This document shows, one piece after another, positions 50,096-59,111 of a stretch of 64,000 bases of DNA. The stretch's first letter is position 1, and every line of letters begins with the position of its first letter. The position numbers and the translations under genes were made by a program. Source of the DNA: CAYMAI01 sp964388445 (GTDB lineage Bacteria > 4484-113 > JAGGVC01); assembly GCA_964388445.1 (NCBI GenBank), contig CAYMAI010000006.1, positions 186,001 through 250,000 of the forward strand. The letters are read 5' to 3'. Under the pieces are notes generated by a model. The model worked only from the letters and a program-made list of their open reading frames with translations, was not told the origin of the DNA and searched no databases.

Positions 50096-50986
50096 TTAAC
50101 CGGCGAATGTGGAAATAAAAATCGCGGCGTCTTGCCAGTCGAGATTGACGGCAAGCAGTTTGAAAAACGCGCCGCCGACGATTAAGCCCATCGCGATGAG
50201 CCGCCACAAATCTTGTACCCGGACCGTAGCTTTGAGCACAGGAGTATCGCCGGAAAGCGCGCCAGCCGCGTATAACTCCTCTCCGATTAGCGGATAGTGC
50301 GCGCAAGCTATAAGAAACGGCATTTGAGTCGGCTCGTCGGTGGCCGCAGTAACGATAGAGTCCACCGCGCGCGCCGATTCGAGAAGCAGCAGCGATTCGG
50401 CGCGGAAATATCCGTAACAAAAAACGCCTGCGGGTTTAAGCCGATGCATTTTCGCGGAGGCGCTGAGCGCGAAGCTGAACTGGTCCGGTGATAAAAGGAA
50501 TATACGTTCTTTGTTGAATAAATCGGGGCGTCGCTCCGCTTCCGCAGCCCACTTCGCGACGTCGCGCGCTCCAGCCACCAGCGTGCCGTCTCTTGCAATC
50601 GAATAGAGGTGAACGCTGTAACGGATGCAAAGCCGCGCCAATCCGCGTAGATATTCGAGCGCGGCGATATTGCTCATTGCGGTTAGGCTTAACTGGCCGA
50701 AAACGAATAAAACGGGCCGACCAGTTTCCGCCGCCCTTTGAACGACGCTTTCCATATTTTCCAAACCGGGCAGCTTGCGGATTTTCGAAAGGTCGACCGC
50801 GGGATGAAATTTATAATAAAGAAACAGAGCGGTAAAAGGAGCAACCAAAAACAAAACCATCCACTTTTTCGGGGATAAAACATATTCGGCGTTTTCGGGG
50901 ATGGAAAGAGAAATTAGATAACCCGCGGAGAATATTAAAAATCCGTATAGTACGGAAATTAAAGCGATTAAATAACGGCGGCGCAC
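50096..50986 (-). CDS. DUF6754-like membrane protein (short paralogue)
   Basis: A 296-residue protein with two N-terminal spans (about 6-30 and 44-62), then a soluble domain matching the large paralogue step by step: RAAETGRPVLFVFGQLSLTAMSNIAALEYL, NKERIFLLSPDQFSFALSASAKM, GYFRAESLLLLESARA and ACAHYPLIGEELYAAGAL. A last span lies at about 265-285. The start is a GTG 6 bases behind TAAAAT (50998-50993) without a Shine-Dalgarno sequence. It lies 95 bases upstream of the large paralogue. Confidence 0.7.
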   Translation of the reverse strand: MRRRYLIALISVLYGFLIFSAGYLISLSIPENAEYVLSPKKWMVLFLVAPFTALFLYYKFHPAVDLSKIRKLPGLENMESVVQRAAETGRPVLFVFGQLSLTAMSNIAALEYLRGLARLCIRYSVHLYSIARDGTLVAGARDVAKWAAEAERRPDLFNKERIFLLSPDQFSFALSASAKMHRLKPAGVFCYGYFRAESLLLLESARAVDSIVTAATDEPTQMPFLIACAHYPLIGEELYAAGALSGDTPVLKATVRVQDLWRLIAMGLIVGGAFFKLLAVNLDWQDAAIFISTFAG

Positions 50987-51090
50987 GGACGAATTTTAGC
51001 ACGCCGAATAGGCGGAGAATCGAACCAACTGCCGATAATACAAGTCGAGCCGCATGTTATTATTTTCGCTCGAAGCGTGGAGGATTTCCT

Positions 51091-53424
51091 TTGTTCAAAA
51101 CGATTTTAACGGTTGCGATCGCGATTGCGCTGATATCCGGAATATCTTATTTCGGAGCACGCGCGTACGTAGAATACAGCCTTTCGCCCGAGCAAAAGTT
51201 CGAACAGCGACACGATACCGCACCGCTGAAGGCGAAGATTTTAAAGCAAATCGAGACCGCGCCCGACGATGGCGCCGCGATAGGCGAACTCGTCGAATTG
51301 CTGGTGCTTGAAGGAAATCTCGGCAGGGCAGATTTGCTTTGCCGGTTAAACGGCATTAAATCCGAAGAGCTGATAGAGGCGCGAGGGCTGTTTGCAGAAA
51401 TCGACGCGGAAGCGAGATCGGGTTCGCTACAAAATAGAAGAAGAGATGATAGATGGATGAAATTCGTCGATTGGCCGCTTTACGGATCTCTAAGATTTTC
51501 GCAAGGTTACAGATATGCGGTTCTGGGCGATTGGGTGAGTGCGAAAAACGAATTCGACGCCATTCTGAACAAAAAGAGCGGAATCAAAATAAATCCGCTG
51601 CTCAAAGATCACCTAACCTACATGTTGGCTCGATGCCATCAAGAATCCGGAAACAACAAGGCCGCTTTGAAGCTGCTTGAAACACTTAGAAATTCAAACA
51701 AGTCGAACGGGCTCAGGCCAAAGATTTATTCGTCATTGATTTCGAGTCATTTGGCGCTTGGCGATGAACGGTCAGCGGAAAATGCGCTAAAAAGGCTTTC
51801 GTTCGTAGGCGGATATACTTGGGAAAAAACAAAAGCGAATTTAAACTTGGGTGATTACCTTAGCGCGCAAGGAAGGAAAGCGGATGCGCTTAACTCATAT
51901 TTGGAAGCGCTGAGAGAAGATTCCACTTCCGGCACACTAGTTACATCGGCGGTTAAAGGAGTACTCGATTTGCTTTCGAGCAGGGACAAAAGCCTTGCCA
52001 TACAAAAGGAAGACATTTCACTTATTGCTGCCTCAGCAGCCACGGCGGGATTGGGAACGGATGCCCGAAAAACCATCGATTGGATAATTGATTCGGGTGC
52101 GGAGAAAAACCTATTGGACGAATTTTTGGTTGCCAAAGTTTACCTGGCGCTTGAAGCAGGCGACAAGGCTGATGCGGAAAGGGCGATGACGGCGCTTAAT
52201 CTTTCTGGCGCGGCCGGGGACGCGATGGCGAGAGCGCTGTTTCATTTCGGCGAATTTTACGCAAAAAACAAGGAAAGCGCAAAGGCGGACGAGTATTACC
52301 TTTCGTCTTCGAAGCTGGTCGCAGACATAAGCGCGGAAGCCCGCTATCGCCGCTACGTATTAATGAAGCAAAACAAAGCGAAAAACAAATACAACATCGA
52401 ATCTGCAGCCGAAGATTTAAAGTTCATAACGGCAAATTTCCCTGAAAGTCAGGCATTTGCAAACTCCGCCGAAGAATTAATACCGATTTACTTTTACAAG
52501 GGCGAAATTTCGGCGGCAAAAGCGCTAGCGGAAAAACTTGCAGGAAAGGGCATGCTGGCCGAGAACGTCAGGAACTATTGGCTTTTCAGAATCGCCCAGA
52601 AGAGCGGCGATTCTGCCGGTGCGCAAGCTTCCAAGTACGCACTCGGCTGGCGAAGCTATTCCTATTACGAAGTTGCGGTCGCTGATGAACCCGCTCTACA
52701 AGAGGTTCCATCAAAGCCAATAGCGCTTGAGCCTGAGCGAGTTGACGAAATCTTTTTCGGAATGGGGCTTTTGGACTTGGGGCGAGAATCCGCGATTAAC
52801 GCGGAATGGCTGGTTCCGGACATTTCACTTGCCGAAGAGACTTTCGCCCGCTTGGATTTTGGATCATTTGAAGCAGCCGCATGGCATGCAGAAAAGTTAA
52901 TAGAAAGAGGGATTGTTTCGGATAGCCGGCTTTTGGCGCTATTAATTTACGTCGCATACCCAAGGCCATTCGAAGACGAGGTTAGGGCCGCTGCAGCCAG
53001 GCATGGCATTAGCCCTGCAGTTATTTGGGCAATTATGAAACAGGAATCCGGTTTCAGAAACATTGCTGTAAGCAGTGCCGGCGCTCAGGGCTTGATGCAG
53101 CTGATGCCAGATACCGCCAATTGGCTAATCGGCAGCGGAAAAGCGCAGAATTTTGGTGATTTCAAATCCGATCCAGCAGCGAATATTGAGCTTGGAGCAG
53201 CTTATATTGCATATTTAAAGAATGAAAGGATGGCGGGCGAACCTTTGGAGGCAGTAATCGGTTCTTACAATGCCGGTCCGGGAAATACGCGTACTTGGCT
53301 CGGCAGATACCCTGGAGTACCGGGTTGGCTTTATGCAGAGCTGATTCCGAATTGGGAAAATGAGAGATTCGTGAAAAGAGTAATCCGCAATTACGATATT
53401 TATCAAAAAGTCGAAGGCGGATAG
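51091..53424 (+). CDS. slt: Soluble lytic transglycosylase, Slt70-like
   Basis: A 777-residue protein starting at TTG behind GGAGG. A signal anchor (residues 5-24) is followed by about 550 residues of TPR-like helices forming the ring seen in Slt70, then the lysozyme-like domain (about 635-777): VIWAIMKQESGFRNIAVSSAGAQGLMQLMPDTAN with catalytic Glu652, LGAAYIAYL, and AVIGSYNAGPGNTRTWL. It cleaves peptidoglycan to 1,6-anhydromuropeptides in the periplasm. A TPR gene follows on the same strand. Confidence 0.9.
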   Translation: MFKTILTVAIAIALISGISYFGARAYVEYSLSPEQKFEQRHDTAPLKAKILKQIETAPDDGAAIGELVELLVLEGNLGRADLLCRLNGIKSEELIEARGLFAEIDAEARSGSLQNRRRDDRWMKFVDWPLYGSLRFSQGYRYAVLGDWVSAKNEFDAILNKKSGIKINPLLKDHLTYMLARCHQESGNNKAALKLLETLRNSNKSNGLRPKIYSSLISSHLALGDERSAENALKRLSFVGGYTWEKTKANLNLGDYLSAQGRKADALNSYLEALREDSTSGTLVTSAVKGVLDLLSSRDKSLAIQKEDISLIAASAATAGLGTDARKTIDWIIDSGAEKNLLDEFLVAKVYLALEAGDKADAERAMTALNLSGAAGDAMARALFHFGEFYAKNKESAKADEYYLSSSKLVADISAEARYRRYVLMKQNKAKNKYNIESAAEDLKFITANFPESQAFANSAEELIPIYFYKGEISAAKALAEKLAGKGMLAENVRNYWLFRIAQKSGDSAGAQASKYALGWRSYSYYEVAVADEPALQEVPSKPIALEPERVDEIFFGMGLLDLGRESAINAEWLVPDISLAEETFARLDFGSFEAAAWHAEKLIERGIVSDSRLLALLIYVAYPRPFEDEVRAAAARHGISPAVIWAIMKQESGFRNIAVSSAGAQGLMQLMPDTANWLIGSGKAQNFGDFKSDPAANIELGAAYIAYLKNERMAGEPLEAVIGSYNAGPGNTRTWLGRYPGVPGWLYAELIPNWENERFVKRVIRNYDIYQKVEGG

Positions 53425-53523
53425 GTTTCTTAGAGCAAAATAATAAATTCGCAGTGCAAAAATATGTGACAGAACGGAATTTGAGGGTATAATTACCCGA
53501 ATATCGCTTTGGGAAGGGTCGAT

Positions 53524-53922
53524 TTGGCAGAGAATAGTCATTTGTTCGGTGACGCGAAGGCTACGGCCAGGAGCATCAAACGTAACGGCTCGGAGAGCGG
53601 GCTTGATCTTGCGCGGTCAAATTTCGAGGCGAAAAGGGAAAATCCCGGCGCAATTTTGGCATATGCCGAAGCGCTGAATTCCTCCAACAGGCTTGGCGAA
53701 GCTCTGGAGATTTACAGAGAATACCTAAACTCGTTTCCTGCAACACAGGAAGTAATCTTCGAAATGGCCTTGATTTTGAAAGCTCTTGGCGAGAGCGAAG
53801 ACGCCAGAGATTTGTTCACGAAGGTCGTCGAGATGGCCCCAGGTACCAATTTGGCAAGAAGTGCCGAGTACGAAATGTGGGCATTAGGCGGAGCCGCGGA
53901 ACAGCGCTGGGCGAAAAAGTAA
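53524..53922 (+). CDS. TPR-repeat protein
   Basis: A protein of 132 residues starting at the TTG at 53524, with GAAGGG 5 bases upstream. NPGAILAYAEALNSSNRLGEALEIYREYLNSFP and QEVIFEMALILKALGESEDARDLFTKVVEMAPG are two regular tetratricopeptide units; NLARSAEYEMWALGG starts a third. No signal peptide is present. It would be an adaptor for protein contacts; a partner is not evident. Confidence 0.75.
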   Translation: MAENSHLFGDAKATARSIKRNGSESGLDLARSNFEAKRENPGAILAYAEALNSSNRLGEALEIYREYLNSFPATQEVIFEMALILKALGESEDARDLFTKVVEMAPGTNLARSAEYEMWALGGAAEQRWAKK

Positions 53923-54157
53923 GCCGTTTACGTATGGTAATTGAGCATTGGAATCGCAAATGCGGGCGATGCGGCGAACATGCGCGCTCGAATTCAGGCA
54001 TTCTTTTTGTTTACAATTCGGTTTGCCGAATGCTTGGCTGCAATTGGCATCGATTTAACTTTCCTATTTCAAATTTGCCAATCCCGTTTGCTTGCATGGA
54101 AGGCACTCCTGTGATACGATTATTCGCTTTATAAGCAGCATTTGTCCGAGGTTCATT

Positions 54158-55258
54158 GTGGATTTTGCTAAACGAGTAGATAAGCTTACCGAAAGGTTTG
54201 CGGATCTTGGCGTAGACGGCTTTTTGCTTATGCCATCGCACGGCATAGGTATCAACGCGAATATTTTCTATTTAACCGGATTCGAAGGCTCTTCCGCGTT
54301 TTTGTTCATTTCGAAATCGGCGCGCGTATTCGTTACAGACAGCAGATATCTCGAACGCGTGCAGTCGGAGATTAAGGGTTGGGATTTTGCAGATATTTCA
54401 GGAAAGAAATTACCCGAATTATTTGCATCGCTGAACGGAAAACTTGGAATTTCAAAACTCGGATTCGAGGCTGGACAGGTTCCGTTCGCGACAGCCGAAA
54501 AGCTTCGTGATGATTTCGCTCCTGTGGAACTCGTTGCAACAACGGGCGTCGTGGAGGATATGCGGACTGTAAAAGACGGCGCCGAAGTGTCGCTTATCCG
54601 TGAAGCCGTGAGGATAAACGAAGATTGCTTCGGCTATCTTCTGACCCTACTAAACGACGACATAACGGAGCGTGAAATTGCGGCGGAATTCGAGTATGCG
54701 CTCCGCAAGCGCGGCGCATTGCTTTCAAGTTTTCCGCCGATTATCGCCGCGGGATCGAACGCATCGAAACCTCACGCGGGTTTCACCGACCAAAAACTCG
54801 TTCCCGGCGCGCCTTTAACCATCGATATCGGCGTGTTCTACAAAGGTTATTGTTCAGACATGACCCGCACTTTGTTTTATAAAGACTGCCCTGAAATCTG
54901 GCGGCAAAGGTACGAAGCCGTGCTCGCTGCAAAAAACGCCGCACAGGACTATGTCCGGGCCGGGCAAACAGGCGAGGAAGTCGACGCGGTGGCTAGGCGA
55001 ACGATAATCGAATCGGGCTTCGAGCGGGACGTTTATACCCATGGATTGGGGCACGGAATCGGAATCGAAATTCACGAAGCGCCAAGATTTGCAGTAGGAT
55101 TTACCGGCGAAATACCGCTGGGAGCAGTGCTTTCGTGCGAACCCGGTATTTACGTACCCGGCGAAGGCGGCGTGAGAATCGAAGATTTGGTTCACATAAC
55201 GGAAACCGGGGCGGTTAACCTTAACAGCCTCGATACGACGTTGAAGGTTGTGGGTTGA
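54158..55258 (+). CDS. M24 family Xaa-Pro aminopeptidase
   Basis: A 366-residue metallopeptidase starting at the GTG at 54158 (GAGG 7 bases before). The N-terminal creatinase-like domain reads INANIFYLTGFEGSSAFLFIS. The pita-bread domain supplies the metal ligands: DIGVFYKGYCSDMTRT (two Asp), HGLGHGIGIEIHEAP (His), then SCEPGIYVPGEGGVRIED (two Glu). It releases N-terminal residues before proline. It lies directly upstream of efp, a common arrangement. Confidence 0.9.
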   Translation: MDFAKRVDKLTERFADLGVDGFLLMPSHGIGINANIFYLTGFEGSSAFLFISKSARVFVTDSRYLERVQSEIKGWDFADISGKKLPELFASLNGKLGISKLGFEAGQVPFATAEKLRDDFAPVELVATTGVVEDMRTVKDGAEVSLIREAVRINEDCFGYLLTLLNDDITEREIAAEFEYALRKRGALLSSFPPIIAAGSNASKPHAGFTDQKLVPGAPLTIDIGVFYKGYCSDMTRTLFYKDCPEIWRQRYEAVLAAKNAAQDYVRAGQTGEEVDAVARRTIIESGFERDVYTHGLGHGIGIEIHEAPRFAVGFTGEIPLGAVLSCEPGIYVPGEGGVRIEDLVHITETGAVNLNSLDTTLKVVG

Positions 55259-55274
55259 TGGAGGTAAGAACTAG

Positions 55275-55838
55275 GTGATTTCGGCGAACGATTTGAAACC
55301 GGGCGTGGTCTTTGAATTCAAGGACAGCGTTTGGAAAGTGCTCGAATATGCGCATATCAAGCCCGGAAAGGGTCCCGCATTCGTGCGCATAAAAATCCGG
55401 GATTTGCGATCGGGAGCGATCGTTGAAGAAACATCGAGAACCGATGCCAAGTTTCAGGACGTTCGCATCGAAGGCCGGGAGTTGCAATACCTGTACGGGG
55501 ATAACGACCTTTTAACCTTGATGGACAACGAAACCTACGAGCAATTCGAAGTGAGCAGGGCAGTTTTCGGCGATATAACGAAGTTCATTCGTGAAGGCGA
55601 GAACGTGAAGGGCGAATTTATCGGTTCAGAGATTATCAATATCGAATTGCCGATAACCGTAGTTCTGGAAGTTGTCGAAACCGAACCGGGAGTGCGTGGC
55701 GATACCGTCTCCAACACTACAAAACCCGCCACTTTGGAAACCGGCGCCATCGTTAAAGTTCCGCTTTTTGTAAATACCGGCGAAAAGCTGAAAATCGATA
55801 CCCGAACGGGTGATTATCTCGAACGGGCGAAGGATTGA
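55275..55838 (+). CDS. efp: Translation elongation factor P
   Basis: A 187-residue three-domain EF-P. The N-terminal KOW-like domain ends in the loop KPGKGPAFV (Lys32 at its tip), the position that is modified in many bacteria. The two OB domains follow (TYEQFEVSRAVFG and LPITVVLEVVETEPGVRGDTVSNTTKPATLETGA, then VPLFVNTGEKLKIDTRTGDYLERA), the last being the EF-P signature. GGAGG precedes the GTG start. It rescues ribosomes stalled on polyproline. No epmA or epmB is in the window. Confidence 0.95.
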   Translation: MISANDLKPGVVFEFKDSVWKVLEYAHIKPGKGPAFVRIKIRDLRSGAIVEETSRTDAKFQDVRIEGRELQYLYGDNDLLTLMDNETYEQFEVSRAVFGDITKFIREGENVKGEFIGSEIINIELPITVVLEVVETEPGVRGDTVSNTTKPATLETGAIVKVPLFVNTGEKLKIDTRTGDYLERAKD

Positions 55839-55993
55839 TTTTTTTGGCTATTTTTGTTAAATTTGTACGGTTAATCGCATTTTCCGTTTGCGCGAATTGG
55901 ACTGTGGGTATAACATCCCCGGTTGAAATTCCATCCCCGGTCGTCCGGGGAACGAGGGCTTTACCGCCTCACGTGTTTTTGGAGGTTTGAGAG

Positions 55994-58900
55994 ATGAATA
56001 AATTTAGCTATTTCTCGGTAGCGGTTTTGGTTGCGATACTTCTCGCTTTCGCCGTATCTTGCGGTGGCGGCGGGAATCCTTCCGCGCCTTCAGGTGGCGG
56101 ATCGGGTCCGTCCCAAGACAACGGCGGAAACAATCCCGACCCGCAGATTCCGGGCGCATCGCCGATATCGTTGCTTATTTCCGCGACGCCAAGTTCCGGG
56201 CCTGCGCCGCTCGTGGTTAACCTGTTCGTAAGCGCAACGGGAGGCCGCGAACCATACGAATTCGCTTGGGACTTTGAAAACGACGGAATCTTCGATTCGT
56301 CCGCTCAAACTCCTTACCACACGTATAACGTCACAAGCGTTGCTCGTGTAAGGGTAAAGGACGCGGCCGGAAATGAAGCTAACGGCTATCGGACGATTCT
56401 TGTGAACGGACAAGCGCCAGCGGAAAATCCTCCTCCATTGCGTGCCTTTTTCGGAATCGATAAATCGGCTGGACCTGTTCCGCTGCACATCAATTTCGAC
56501 GGTTTCGCCTCCGGCGGAACGCCTCCCTACACGTACAAATGGGATTTCGATAACGACGGAAGCTTCGATTCTTTCGTCGAAGATCCTTTCAATACTTACC
56601 AAACCATCGGGACGCCGGTTGACCTGGACGGAAACGGTTTCCCCGACAAATGGGTTTACTATCCAACCCTTGAGGTCGTCGACGCGATTGGCCGCAGGGC
56701 GGCTTTCAATCTCGAAATTAACGTAATCCCCGCAAGCACGACGCTTGTGATTTCAGCATTTGCCAATCCTCCCATCGGCCAAGCGCCGCTGTTCGTAACA
56801 TTCGACGGCGGAGCGGAAGGCGGAATCGGGCCGTACGAATTCAAGTGGAGTTTCGGCGACGGCGAAAGTACCGACTGGCAGTCGGTTTCGCAGGCGGACC
56901 ACATTTACACTTCGGCCGGCGTATATCAGGCATCGCTATCCGTGCGAGACAGCGAAGGATTGGTGGTATTGAGCGGCAACGTGCCCGTAAGGGTCGAAGA
57001 TTCGCAGCAGCTCAAAGTTGTAATCAAGTCCAACGTCGTCAATGCTAGCGTTCCTTTCAATAGCCAGTTTACAAGCGAAATCAGCGGCGGTAAGGAACCT
57101 TACACCTACAATTGGGTATCCTACAGCCAATCCACTCTTGTTGACGATGAAGTAAATCCGGAGCGCGCACTTGTGGGCAGCGCAATCGTCACTCCCGCTC
57201 TATCGAATATGGCGAACCCGAATATTCACTTCGCCAATATGCCGATAACTGCAGGCACTTACGACCCGGTCGTAGTTCAGCTTGTGGTAATAGATGCGCT
57301 CGGAAACGAAGCGGTTTCGAATGCCATTACGGTCACCCCGCAGCCGGCGAGTTTCAGCTTCGATGCGCTTCTTCCTCCTACGAATAATCTCGTAGACAGC
57401 GCAACCGGCCAAGCTCACGGCTCCAATTTCGGAACGGCGACGCCGGGAAGGCGCTCAAATCCTGCGGTTTATACGCATCCGTTTACAGGCATTACCTTCA
57501 TGTTCGGCGGCGATATTCTTAACGACTCTGGCGGATTCACGGGAGTAGTCGATTTGACGGACAGTGCATGGGCGTACAATCCGAATGGCATCGACCCCAC
57601 AACCGACGCTCCCGCAGGGTATACGACAGGTTTCCGTAATCGTGCAGTTCTTTATCCCGCAAACTCTTGGGCGCAACTTAATACGGTCGAAACTTCGGCC
57701 GCGGGAGACGGCTCGCTCGGAGGAATCGGCGGCGGAGCATTTCCCTCAGATGCGGTTAGATATATGACTCCCGCTCAAACCACAATTAGAACAGCGCAGT
57801 TTATTCCAAGGGGAAGCGCGGCTGCCATATTCATTCACGAACCGGTTGAAACAAATCCCGATGGAGCTGACTTTACTGGATGTATGACTTCCCCAGCGGG
57901 GCCGGGTTATCCCGGTAACCCGGATGATCCAAACGATCAAGGAATGGATGTTAACCCGATGAACGGCCCCGGCCTTGGCGTTCCGGTGTTTTACGTCGTC
58001 GGCGGTCGGGATTCTGGCGGCAATGCACTTACAACCGTTCAGAAGTACTACCCCGGGGGTTTCGGAACCGAGCTTCTTCCCATCGACAGCATGGAAGCTT
58101 GCCAGAACTTCACCGGAGACTTTCAGGTGACTAATAACCAAGTAGATATTTGGCGGAACACGTTCCTATCTCCCGATAGGGACTATTGGCCGCAAGTTGA
58201 TGACGATCCCCGTCGTCCGGTGGTCCCGGTCAGGCTTCCCGGTGGAGGCCAGCAAGGCGCGGGTCCCCTTGCACAGCTTCCGGTTGGAGTTTACGGGCAT
58301 AGCGGATTCGCAATCGAGTCGCTTCCCTATTTGGGACCGCTTCCCTTCCCACTCGGCCCGTTTTACTTCATCTATATTATGGGCGGCAAGGAATCCGACG
58401 GTCACGTTAGCAACGAATTCAGAATTCTCGACACCCGCACTAATCCCGCCGACGTTCAGGGCGGCGGCAATCAGAATCCGCGCAATCCTCAATATCCAAT
58501 GTGGTCCTACGTGCGAGCGGGTAATACGCAGTCAGGTCCGATTCAGTTCATGCCTGTCGAGCGTTACGATTTCGACATAGTAATGCAATGGCCGGATCCG
58601 GCAGTCGGCGGTCTTTGGAAGGTTTACGTTTTCGGCGGCACAAACCAAAACGGCGAATACGTTGGTCAGGTCGATGTCTTTACATTCGAAAATACCTTCG
58701 GTCCGAACACCGGTACTTGGTCAACGCTTACCAATCTTCCAGATCCAACTTCGGGCAATAACGCATCTCTCGGTTTCACTTCGGTCTCCGGATTCGTCTA
58801 TCATGTATTCGGCGGACGCAACAGAGACAAGATTCTCGGCGACGTATATACCCTCGACGGATCGAACGTTGTGCCAAATGCGCTAAGTCTCATTCCCAAA

Positions 58901-59044
58901 TACGGAACGGGCCTCGGCTATTCCTATGGTGCGCCGGACCGCGGAGCAGCGCCGGCGTGGCCCAACGCTCCGACCTATTACAGGGTTGCCGGTATCGATG
59001 AAGCGGGACTCAATCCTTACGTTGAAAAATTCCAGGTGCCGTAA
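55994..59044 (+). CDS. Large lipoprotein with PKD domains and kelch-like repeats (paralogue 1)
   Basis: A 1016-residue protein with signal and lipobox AVSC (Cys23), then Gly/Pro/Ser-rich linker (24-56). Three PKD-type units follow (about 57-130, 145-245, 250-335), each with a segment like GGREPYEFAWDFENDGIFDS or GGTPPYTYKWDFDNDGSFDS. A further beta unit (about 350-450) precedes a kelch-like half (about 480-1016) with repeated VFGG, VVGGRDSGGNA, IMGGKESDGHVSNEF and VFGGTNQNGEYVG motifs. GGAGG lies before the ATG; a hairpin CCCCGG-tcgt-CCGGGG (55935-55950) lies in the leader. Surface display is inferred; ligand unknown. Confidence 0.78.
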   Translation: MNKFSYFSVAVLVAILLAFAVSCGGGGNPSAPSGGGSGPSQDNGGNNPDPQIPGASPISLLISATPSSGPAPLVVNLFVSATGGREPYEFAWDFENDGIFDSSAQTPYHTYNVTSVARVRVKDAAGNEANGYRTILVNGQAPAENPPPLRAFFGIDKSAGPVPLHINFDGFASGGTPPYTYKWDFDNDGSFDSFVEDPFNTYQTIGTPVDLDGNGFPDKWVYYPTLEVVDAIGRRAAFNLEINVIPASTTLVISAFANPPIGQAPLFVTFDGGAEGGIGPYEFKWSFGDGESTDWQSVSQADHIYTSAGVYQASLSVRDSEGLVVLSGNVPVRVEDSQQLKVVIKSNVVNASVPFNSQFTSEISGGKEPYTYNWVSYSQSTLVDDEVNPERALVGSAIVTPALSNMANPNIHFANMPITAGTYDPVVVQLVVIDALGNEAVSNAITVTPQPASFSFDALLPPTNNLVDSATGQAHGSNFGTATPGRRSNPAVYTHPFTGITFMFGGDILNDSGGFTGVVDLTDSAWAYNPNGIDPTTDAPAGYTTGFRNRAVLYPANSWAQLNTVETSAAGDGSLGGIGGGAFPSDAVRYMTPAQTTIRTAQFIPRGSAAAIFIHEPVETNPDGADFTGCMTSPAGPGYPGNPDDPNDQGMDVNPMNGPGLGVPVFYVVGGRDSGGNALTTVQKYYPGGFGTELLPIDSMEACQNFTGDFQVTNNQVDIWRNTFLSPDRDYWPQVDDDPRRPVVPVRLPGGGQQGAGPLAQLPVGVYGHSGFAIESLPYLGPLPFPLGPFYFIYIMGGKESDGHVSNEFRILDTRTNPADVQGGGNQNPRNPQYPMWSYVRAGNTQSGPIQFMPVERYDFDIVMQWPDPAVGGLWKVYVFGGTNQNGEYVGQVDVFTFENTFGPNTGTWSTLTNLPDPTSGNNASLGFTSVSGFVYHVFGGRNRDKILGDVYTLDGSNVVPNALSLIPKYGTGLGYSYGAPDRGAAPAWPNAPTYYRVAGIDEAGLNPYVEKFQVP

Positions 59045-59111
59045 ACCTGATTTGATTTGCCTTCGGGCCGTCTTTCCGGGGGCCCGATTTCTCGGCTAGG
59101 AGGTTTTGTAA

